Program-made: the position numbers and the translations under genes | Notes under the pieces: generated by a model | Databases searched by the model: none | The model's input: only the letters and a program-made list of their open reading frames with translations | Told to the model about the DNA's origin: nothing | NCBI GenBank assembly: GCA_021299695.1 | Contig: JAJTEK010000097.1 | Location: forward strand, 1-34,971 | Reading direction: 5' to 3' | Length of the DNA stretch: 34,971 nucleotides | Source: Pirellula sp. | GTDB lineage: Bacteria; Planctomycetota; Planctomycetia; Pirellulales; Pirellulaceae | In this document: piece after piece, positions 7,916-15,156 of the stretch | Layout: each line of letters opens with the position of its first letter | How positions within the stretch are numbered: position 1 is the stretch's first letter

Positions 7916-9376
7916 CTGCCAGCCTGTAGGCGAAAAAATCCAGGTCTTCTCCCCCTCGGTGGAAACGGGTATTGGCTCGAACGGATCCGGAAAAAGAGTG
8001 CTTGTTCCTCCATCCAACTGAACCATGACTTCGTACTTGCCCTTAGTCCATCGAAACCCATTTCCGCCCTGTGGTACCTTCTCCCATTTCACATCAAATT
8101 TTTTTCCAGTTCTTTGTTCAATGGTACGCCAACCGATCCCTCGTACGCGTACTTCGTTTACCATGTCGTACTTTACAGTAAGACTATATCCCATTGCTGC
8201 CGCCCCGTAGACTCTGTCTTCTTTGAGGCGAAGCACTTTTCCATCCTCCGAGAATTCGCATTTGCCGGTGATTAGCATTGGGAATGCGCGATCTTGGACC
8301 CATTGAAGTTGTTTCGGGAAGGAATCCGAGTCGACAAATGCGCATGCGTAGAGATTATCTAAGCGAGCTTGGAGTGCAAACCGAAAATCCTCAATGTCAA
8401 TATCCCTTGGTAAACCCGGGTTGTTCAGAATACATGCTTGAATAAGCAAGCACTGTTGAATCGGATCCGAACGGTTTTTTAAATAATCAAAGGCAGGAGT
8501 TGAGATCATCAAGTCGAATCGACGAACATTTTTCGAGAGCAGGTCTAATTCGCTCTTGGTATTGTCGAGGCCTTCAATCTCGCCGAGGTCTACATCCCCG
8601 CCCCATTGATCAATGGTAATTCGTGGAGCATCAGAAAAAGCTTGTGGGGCATCCGCATCTTTCATTGCTTCTCTGATTTCCTCCAGTGACACTCCATTTT
8701 GCTTCGAACAGCACAGACCGATCACTTCGGTTTTCGTTCCGGGTTTACCCTCGAATATCGCATCACGAATGTGATTCCCAAGCATGTCGAGTTCGGGTTT
8801 GGGTTTGCATCCGTGGAACACGATCAAAAAAGCGTCCTTGACTTCAAGTATCGCAAATTCACAGCCGAGTGACTCTCTTAATTGCGACGTATAGGCTTCT
8901 AGCAGCCAGTTTTGTATGAAGGATTTCGTAAGCGTTGTACCGAATTGACCATTCCTTGTCGTCCACTTGGTTTGTATCTGTTGGGTAGATTCCGAGGCCT
9001 TTTTCCATGCATTGGTGAAAACACTTTTGGGAATCCCATTCCTCAGAACAATCTTTCCAGATTCTTCCTCGAAGCTAAAGTAACTTTTTCCAGCCTCAGC
9101 CGTGCTCTCCGTTGAAACATCCAACCTGTAAACGTCTTTCGCCGAGGGAATAAAAATGTCATAAGACTTGTGTTGTTGCAACTCTATCCTTGAGCTAGGT
9201 GCGATTTTAAATTCTTTTTCTTGGACGTCGCCGGAGACCGGTTTGACGATCACGTCCACATCACGATCGAGCGGATTGAAGAGCAAGCCGTTCCCAGGGT
9301 TAGCAGAATCCTGACCCTGGATCAAGGAGGAACTCAGGGTCAGCAGGACCGCAAAGAAATGCGTGGATTTGATCAT
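7907..9376 (-). CDS. Secreted protein of unknown function
   Basis: ATG at 9376 gives 489 residues; an upstream GTG at 9385 would add three. The first 21 residues are a typical signal peptide (MIKSTHFFAVLLTLSSSLIQG), so the protein is exported. The N-terminal part looks beta-rich (VDVIVKPV, SRIELQQHKSYDIFI). The middle has predicted helices and VDLGEIEGLDN, and the C-terminal third is again beta-like (YGAAAMGYSLTVKYDM, ending in IFSPTGWQSN). I do not recognise a family, catalytic motif or repeat. It follows the 399-residue protease gene by 33 bp on the same strand, so it is likely cotranscribed and part of the island. It could be a surface partner, substrate or immunity protein; nothing in the sequence decides this. 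Confidence 0.75.
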   Translation of the reverse strand: MIKSTHFFAVLLTLSSSLIQGQDSANPGNGLLFNPLDRDVDVIVKPVSGDVQEKEFKIAPSSRIELQQHKSYDIFIPSAKDVYRLDVSTESTAEAGKSYFSFEEESGKIVLRNGIPKSVFTNAWKKASESTQQIQTKWTTRNGQFGTTLTKSFIQNWLLEAYTSQLRESLGCEFAILEVKDAFLIVFHGCKPKPELDMLGNHIRDAIFEGKPGTKTEVIGLCCSKQNGVSLEEIREAMKDADAPQAFSDAPRITIDQWGGDVDLGEIEGLDNTKSELDLLSKNVRRFDLMISTPAFDYLKNRSDPIQQCLLIQACILNNPGLPRDIDIEDFRFALQARLDNLYACAFVDSDSFPKQLQWVQDRAFPMLITGKCEFSEDGKVLRLKEDRVYGAAAMGYSLTVKYDMVNEVRVRGIGWRTIEQRTGKKFDVKWEKVPQGGNGFRWTKGKYEVMVQLDGGTSTLFPDPFEPIPVSTEGEKTWIFSPTGWQSN

Positions 9377-9409
9377 TTTTAGCACTCTAATAATCTTGTT
9401 AGTGTATTG

Positions 9410-10609
9410 TTATTCGTCAGGCTTTTCGTTTGGGTAGATCTTCATCGTTGGTCCAATCGAAAGGGTGATATTTAAGGGTATTGTGATGGATGCTGTCGAT
9501 GTACTGTGCCGTTGTGTCTTTTGTTTGATGGGTGATTCCTCCTGAACCTCCCACTTGTCTTCCCATTCGTTGGTGGAGGGAATTTGGGCTTCAAAGTTTA
9601 CGCCCATGTCAACGACCCGACTATCTCTAGCTAGTTCGAACATTGGGACGCAATAATTTGCCACCAGATACTTTCCGCTGAAGTGCAAGCCGACCACAGA
9701 TCCGGTTTGAACATCAATTACGGCACTGCCGGAGTTCCCTCCGAGCGTTGATGCATCATGGGCCAATGGCTGCACCCGATTGCCATACGCGTCGACGAAC
9801 CATTGTCGGGAATTGAGCTTACCAGGTTGTAGCCGTTTGATATTGAAACGCCGGCGGAAGATTTCCATTTGAAGCCGTAGGTCATTTCGGGAATCTTGCG
9901 CCGGATAGCCGATTACAACGATGTCTTTACCCTTCATGTCATCCGGAGACTCAACGCACAGAGACAGAGCCGGGTGATCTGGTGCTAGACCTTCTACCTT
10001 TAAAAGTGCCATGTCCCAATGGGGGTGAATCATCAGCACATCGCGAACCTGCAAAGGAGCGCTGCTCTGGCGATCGATCTCTTGAACAAAATCGATTGCG
10101 GATTTTGCACCGGATTTGAACCGTAGTCGGCTCGTACCAATTCCGTCTGCGAAGATCTCGGCGACGTGACGGTTTGTCATGATCAAGTTATCGCCTACCA
10201 CAAATCCGGTACCTCCAAAGGGTATACTCGGATGTCCCGGTAGTTCGATACGACCAATCGAGCGTATGTTGCGAGTGATCTTGGTTTTCACTGGTGATTT
10301 TGCCAAGTGTTCCCAAGGCGACCCAGGCTTTGCATAAGAGTCATTTTTTATATCAACGACAGGTCTTTCGCGTGGAAGAATGATCGCTTCTAAAACGTAC
10401 TGTTCATTGGGCTTTAGGGGGGTATTGCGTTCGATGGATTGGATGCCTGACTCGATCGCTTCGACATATCCGCTAGCTAAATCTTGGTTTCCAACTGTTT
10501 CTAATGAAAACACTTCCGCGTGGGATACCTTAGAAAGACCTGTCACATCACCGTCTGGAGAGAGTTGCTTAAGCATTGCGACAAGTCTGTCCGCGTTTGT
10601 TTGGGACAT
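9410..10609 (-). CDS. Trypsin-like serine protease with N-terminal domain and C-terminal strand motif
   Basis: 399 residues from an ATG with a clear ribosome site (GGAG at 10617-10620). Residues about 1-112 form a helical-looking N-terminal region that ends with YVLEAIILPRERPVVDIKND (71-90), the motif shared with two other proteases here. The trypsin fold shows H148 in MTNRHVAE, D199 in HPHWDMAL and S293 in GGNSGSA, with VVGLHFSG after it. It is closely similar to the protease half of the 735-residue neighbour, including FELARD and RVVDMGVNF versus RVVDAGLNF, so the two look like paralogues. The C-terminus carries STASITIPLNITLSIG (371-386), also found in the nuclease fusion and the lipase. 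No signal peptide or membrane segment. It may process or activate the other members. Confidence 0.87.
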   Translation of the reverse strand: MSQTNADRLVAMLKQLSPDGDVTGLSKVSHAEVFSLETVGNQDLASGYVEAIESGIQSIERNTPLKPNEQYVLEAIILPRERPVVDIKNDSYAKPGSPWEHLAKSPVKTKITRNIRSIGRIELPGHPSIPFGGTGFVVGDNLIMTNRHVAEIFADGIGTSRLRFKSGAKSAIDFVQEIDRQSSAPLQVRDVLMIHPHWDMALLKVEGLAPDHPALSLCVESPDDMKGKDIVVIGYPAQDSRNDLRLQMEIFRRRFNIKRLQPGKLNSRQWFVDAYGNRVQPLAHDASTLGGNSGSAVIDVQTGSVVGLHFSGKYLVANYCVPMFELARDSRVVDMGVNFEAQIPSTNEWEDKWEVQEESPIKQKTQRHSTSTASITIPLNITLSIGPTMKIYPNEKPDE

Positions 10610-10924
10610 TGCTTATCTCCTATTGAAATAAAAGAGGTTTCTTGAGACGAAGCAACCCCTTTATTGTAATCGCATACCGACCGATGCGTGGAGTTTAGCA
10701 AACTGAACGAGCTACTGTCAAGGAATTTCCAGCTTAATGCTTGGATGGAAATTCCCAAGCGTTGGCTTGCAACTCCACATGACACCGAGCTTGCTCGTGA
10801 CTTTAACGCGTTGCGCTTCGTCCTCCTAGGGTACGATTCGATCCGAACTACACTGACTTGGTAGGGATGTTCGTGGCACATCCCCGATGAACGCCTTAGA
10901 AAAACCAACAGGAATCCATCGGTA
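10610..10924. other. Intergenic region between two protease genes
   Basis: About 315 bp with no gene I can support. It should hold the terminator of the protease-nuclease gene and the promoter of the 399-residue protease gene, both on minus. The visible structure is the 10-bp inverted repeat described separately at 10722-10755. Confidence 0.55.
10722..10755. repeat. 10-bp perfect inverted repeat
   Basis: GGAATTTCCA at 10722-10731 is mirrored by TGGAAATTCC at 10746-10755 with a 14-nt spacer. No T-run follows on either strand, so an operator for the downstream protease gene is as likely as a terminator for the nuclease gene. It may also be chance. Confidence 0.45.
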
Positions 10925-13132
10925 TCACAGAAGTACGTCGTGTGCCTTACACCAATCGAGAGTGGCCAATCCAAACAACATATCCTCAATCTCGGATATC
11001 GCTATTTGGTACGGTTCCCAGTCTTCGGGAACCGCAAATTCAAGCGGCACTCCCGTCAATTTTTGCTTGAGAACAAAACCGAAGGCTTTGGGACCGTTCT
11101 CCGTCTTGGCGATAACAATCTTCCAGAACTGCTTGGGAATCTGAATCTTGACAGGTCCGCTGGAGTCAACACCACTGAAACGCTTGTCGGTTGGGTCCAG
11201 AACAGGCCCTGCAAACACAATGACTCGCTCGGCAGTCGTTTCGTCTTCGATCAGCTTCTCTAAATCGCCCCAGTTGTCGATTCCTTTTGTAGCTTGATTG
11301 AATTTGGCGACCTGAGGCGAGCAGTTCGTTGTGTGAAATGTATCGCCGTTGCCCTTTTGCATATCTTCGAATGAACTCCCCCAGGCGACATCATCGCGTC
11401 GGACAATGTGTCCTCGATCAAAGGCCCCCTGGTCTTTGATAAAGAACTTGTCAGGCAGTTGTTCCTCTGCCGAGATACGGGAATCGATCACCCAGGCTTC
11501 TTGTGTGTCGTTATCCTCAAAGCCGTTGAGTTCATCACGTGTTGGCTTGTGGCCATCGGCCAGAAACTTGTTCTCTGATTGCCAACTGACGTTAGAAGCC
11601 GTGAACATCGCCAGACGACGCTCTTTATGCATGACGACAGAAAACCGATGGTACTTGAGTTCGAAGCTTTCATCGGCGAGTCGAGCAACCGTCTCCTTCC
11701 CGTCATCTGTGAGTTCCGGCAACGGGACGAGTTCCCCGTCGTCAAGTTCCAGAAAGTTCGGGTCGTATCCACTACGCTGTTCAAGGTTAGGATGAATCAC
11801 CGGGACTTGAAACGTAGCTTCGCGCGCTGCGCGGACTGGTGTGGTTGTAGTTGCGGCGGTTGATCCAAGCAATGGTTGTCCCAATGAGATCGACACTTGT
11901 ATGGGAATGGTCCATGTAGCCGTCTGATCGATGCCTTGGCCAGTCACGAAAGGGGCCGTTGGCACAGTTGTGGATAGAGCGCTGCCACCGAGCGATTCTA
12001 TGCCTCGCCAAGCACGATCCCATGCGTCAGTCGACGGAACGCTGCCCACAAAGTTCAAGCCGGCATCAACTACACGCGGATCACGTGCCAGTTCGAATAG
12101 CGGAACTGAGTAATTTGCCTTGAGGGTTACGCCCGCAAAATGCAGGCCGACAACCTCACCGGTTTCTACATCGACGATGGCGGAACCCGAATTCCCAGCC
12201 AGCGTGGAGCTGTCGTGTGTCATCGCGGGTACGACATAATCGAAACTCTCAATTCTCTCTCGGGCTACGATCTCGCCAGGAGCCAGCCGTTTGACGCCAA
12301 AGACTGTTCCATAGACCTTCCGTTCTAGTTGTACGGCTTTACGAGACCGATCCTTTCCACGACCGGGAAAACCGATCACTACAATGTTGCGGCCGACAAG
12401 ATCCTCCGGAGCCCGAATCGACAACCTTAGTCCTCCATTCGCTGCCGATAACCCGTCGACGCGGAACAACGCCATATCCCAATAGGGATGCACCATCACG
12501 ACGTCAGTCAAGCGGATACTGGTCGAAAGATCATTCGGATCAAGCTCGTTCTCACGGCGAAAATCGATGGCTGACTCAATCCCTGGAATGAATGACAACT
12601 GATTCGGGAGCCGTCCCGTACCGCGCACGAAAGCCTCAGCAACGTGCCGGTTGGTCATCATCAGGTTCGGGCCAACCACAAAACCGGTGCCGATATGCTG
12701 AGGAATACCTCCAGAAATGTCCTCGATGCGACCGATTGATGGAATCACTGCATTGATCCGCGACCGCACCGGGTCGGCGTTGAGCTGTGTCCAGGGAGCC
12801 AGAAGCGTGTCGAACTGATCATCGATCACAAACGCAACCGGGCGGCCATCCTCCTCAACGATCGCCTCAAGATATCCCTGCTCGCGGGGCGTGATGTCGT
12901 CAAAGTCCCCGTTTTGCAGCTTTCGCAACGCTGAACTCTCCGCATCGAAGTTTCGAGCAACAAGATTGTCAAGCGTAGCCCGCCGACGACCAGAATCGTC
13001 AGTCAGGCTCTCCCTCCCTTCAACCTCGGACAGTCCAGCAGATCTCTCCTTTGCGAGCGACTCCAGGTTGCCATTTCCAGTGACCTTGGAAAGTTTTTTG
13101 CGAATGGCTTGAAGTGATCCATCTCGTGGCAT
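10925..13132 (-). CDS. Serine protease fused to EndoG/NucA-type DNA/RNA non-specific endonuclease
   Basis: 735 residues from an ATG with an AGGAG ribosome site just upstream. Layout: N-terminal domain about 1-128 with GYLEAIVEEDGRPVAFVIDD (86-105); trypsin fold about 130-365 with H163 in MTNRHVAE, D219 in HPYWDMAL and S315 in AGNSGSA; a strand motif QTATWTIPIQVSISLG (403-418); a linker; then a beta-beta-alpha-metal nuclease about 485-735. The nuclease has the DRGH motif at 572-575 (His general base H575) in AFDRGHIVRRDDVAW, and the metal-binding Asn stretch FHTTNCSPQVAKFNQ (N603, N612). EndoG/NucA enzymes cut DNA and RNA without sequence preference. There is no signal peptide, so the nuclease would sit in the cytoplasm, where it would be toxic unless held inactive. 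Self-cleavage by the protease half to free the nuclease is an inference. Confidence 0.93.
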   Translation of the reverse strand: MPRDGSLQAIRKKLSKVTGNGNLESLAKERSAGLSEVEGRESLTDDSGRRRATLDNLVARNFDAESSALRKLQNGDFDDITPREQGYLEAIVEEDGRPVAFVIDDQFDTLLAPWTQLNADPVRSRINAVIPSIGRIEDISGGIPQHIGTGFVVGPNLMMTNRHVAEAFVRGTGRLPNQLSFIPGIESAIDFRRENELDPNDLSTSIRLTDVVMVHPYWDMALFRVDGLSAANGGLRLSIRAPEDLVGRNIVVIGFPGRGKDRSRKAVQLERKVYGTVFGVKRLAPGEIVARERIESFDYVVPAMTHDSSTLAGNSGSAIVDVETGEVVGLHFAGVTLKANYSVPLFELARDPRVVDAGLNFVGSVPSTDAWDRAWRGIESLGGSALSTTVPTAPFVTGQGIDQTATWTIPIQVSISLGQPLLGSTAATTTTPVRAAREATFQVPVIHPNLEQRSGYDPNFLELDDGELVPLPELTDDGKETVARLADESFELKYHRFSVVMHKERRLAMFTASNVSWQSENKFLADGHKPTRDELNGFEDNDTQEAWVIDSRISAEEQLPDKFFIKDQGAFDRGHIVRRDDVAWGSSFEDMQKGNGDTFHTTNCSPQVAKFNQATKGIDNWGDLEKLIEDETTAERVIVFAGPVLDPTDKRFSGVDSSGPVKIQIPKQFWKIVIAKTENGPKAFGFVLKQKLTGVPLEFAVPEDWEPYQIAISEIEDMLFGLATLDWCKAHDVLL

Positions 13133-13179
13133 GTTACGTCTCCTGTCGATTGAACTAAATTAAGGAATCGAGAATTTTT

Positions 13180-14319
13180 TCAAGTTCTTGCCTTCAGCAA
13201 AATCTTGGCGATGTACTTATCCAGACTATGATCGCTGACGCTCGGAAAGATCCCTTCGGTCTGCGGCTCTATACTCGACTCTGTCAACGGGCGATTCACG
13301 TTGACAACGTCCTGGCCAATCCGAGATTGCAGAGCCTGATACTCGGCTTCTGTCAGCATTGGCAGACCTCGTTCGATCGATTCATTTCGCACGGACTCGA
13401 CAAGTACCCGCTCGGCCGGCGGCAATGATTGTCCGTTCTTAAGGCCATGTTGGGAATCAAAGTGTAGCAGCCGGCCCACATGCTCATAACCGGGTGGAAC
13501 ACGCGGCACGATGTCATCGTCATTGACAAAGCGGAAGAATTTCTCGGCGTAATTTTGCAGGAAGAACATTCTGAATGCACCGCTGCCCACTGCAGGTTGT
13601 CCAAATGTGGCAATCAAGGAAGCGGGCATGAAGTCGTGCCACTCTGCGGCCATCACGGTTGCGAGTGCGCCGCCCAAACTGTGGCCTGTCAAGATGAGCC
13701 TTCGCCCGGTGCTTCCGGAAAGCGCTGACCTGAGCTGCGACTCGATAACTTGAAATGCTCCGAGGAATCCCCGGTGCGCAACCCCATAGTCTCGCGTTCG
13801 TCCAGGTACATTGATGTTTCTTAACCAGTCGCCACGGCTTTCAGTCCCGCGAAATGAGACCAATGCGATCTCGGGGCTTAACGCGACGAAACACTGCGTG
13901 TCATCAACATCGATAAACTCACAGGAGTCGAAACCCCATGATCTCGCCGAGCCCAGACACGTCGACTTAACGCTCTGGTCGGACTCGTAAGCCAACTTGC
14001 TAGCGAGCGCTAACGACAATGCCGCTTTCCAGGTGAAGGCCGACTTGGTAAGGGAATCTAGATGGAATGGTGCGGTGTCAATCGCTGGCTGTGAAGGTGC
14101 TGATTGACCCTCCTGGGCAATAGGGCGTGATGACTCTGGGGGCTTCGATGCGGCCTGCAAATGCAATACAGGTTTACCTAAGGTGATCGATACCTGCAGT
14201 GCAGCAGAAAATGCTGCGGTACCACTCGGGATAGCATGGACAGAAACAGCCAACGGCGTTTGAGAGTCGACTTGCTGAAGCATCGATTGAAGCGGATTTG
14301 TTTTATGTTCTTGTCTCAT
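13180..14319 (-). CDS. Class 3 lipase-like protein
   Basis: 379 residues, first gene of the minus-strand island run and 47 bp upstream of the protease-nuclease gene. The N-terminal region lacks a signal peptide and contains GTAAFSAALQVSITLGKPV (33-51), the strand motif shared with two proteases. A Lipase_3 (PF01764) alpha/beta hydrolase fold covers about 95-290: VSFRGTESRGDW (155-165), nucleophile S214 in LTGHSLGGALA, acid D269 in VNDDDIVPRVP, and His H280 in GYEHVGRLLHF. All triad positions are present. In this family the substrates are acylglycerols or phospholipids; a cytoplasmic enzyme of this type could damage the cell's own membrane. Linkage to the protease-nuclease gene suggests it is a second effector. 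That role is inference. Confidence 0.88.
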   Translation of the reverse strand: MRQEHKTNPLQSMLQQVDSQTPLAVSVHAIPSGTAAFSAALQVSITLGKPVLHLQAASKPPESSRPIAQEGQSAPSQPAIDTAPFHLDSLTKSAFTWKAALSLALASKLAYESDQSVKSTCLGSARSWGFDSCEFIDVDDTQCFVALSPEIALVSFRGTESRGDWLRNINVPGRTRDYGVAHRGFLGAFQVIESQLRSALSGSTGRRLILTGHSLGGALATVMAAEWHDFMPASLIATFGQPAVGSGAFRMFFLQNYAEKFFRFVNDDDIVPRVPPGYEHVGRLLHFDSQHGLKNGQSLPPAERVLVESVRNESIERGLPMLTEAEYQALQSRIGQDVVNVNRPLTESSIEPQTEGIFPSVSDHSLDKYIAKILLKART

Positions 14320-14941
14320 GAGAGCCTTTTATCTGAACATGGGCACAGGTCAGGAGGTATGTTCGCGCCGCGTTCGAATCGCCTTGCTTGGAACCGACAG
14401 GTTTAGACACGACTCGCTACAGCTGAGATGACCCCAGCAGAAAATCCGAACCGCCGGAGTCGCCGTTCAAGGGCGTCCGACGGATTCCCTCTCAACAGCT
14501 CAAACCGAGAAGCAGTTGCTTCCAAGAGTTTCTGATGTGATGCTATGGATTATAGAACCACAATGGAACTCCTCGTACGAGAATCGAATACCACCTTGGC
14601 TCCACGAGTCTACTGGATCGTCAAGCGGATTTGTGTAGGCCAGCTCTTTTAACTTGTACAATCTCTCGAAATTTCACGACCTACCCTCCGCGATAACCCA
14701 AAACGCGGGGACTGTCCCCGGGTACTTCTCGAATGCTGCCGCTTCTGGGCTTTCTTTGCGACTTTGCACCATTGCGTCTTTGCGTTCAGTTCCGGTGGCT
14801 GGCGAACCGAGGGCAGCCAAGTGCCGCCCTCCGGGCTAAATCGAAACAGCCGGTTCTTTTGCAAGATCCACTAGTCAGAAGGATCTACCCCAGGCTGAGA
14901 AAACCAAGAGGGGCTGGTTTGGCTCGCAGAATCGAGTCGAA
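14320..14941. other. Intergenic region between lipase gene and tRNA-Arg
   Basis: No gene is supported on either strand. It holds the presumed promoter of the lipase/protease-nuclease run near its left end. The right half contains a small palindrome at 14707-14719 and low-complexity text (repeated tttgcg/cgtcttt words about 14755-14785) of a kind I associate with dispersed intergenic repeats. No integrase or transposase remnant was seen. Confidence 0.5.
14707..14719. repeat. Short palindrome GGGGAC-T-GTCCCC
   Basis: Six-base arms separated by one base, placed between the lipase gene and the tRNA. Compact G/C palindromes like this recur in planctomycete intergenic DNA as I recall; only one copy is seen in this window. 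Confidence 0.4.
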
Positions 14942-15015
<74 letters not shown>

Positions 15016-15156
15016 TTGTGCAGCATTTCGCGGGGCTTTTCATGCCAACCGAAGCCAGAAGTATAACCAGATTTTCTATGCCGATAAAGTCCAATCGCCG
15101 AGTTTCTACCGCCCGGGATCCCGTTGCGAAAAACGGGGCTGCAAGCCCCCAAAACA

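Noticed and set aside
14320-14941. Attachment-site duplication left of the tRNA
   Set aside because: No second copy of the tRNA 3' sequence was found by eye, and no integrase gene is present.
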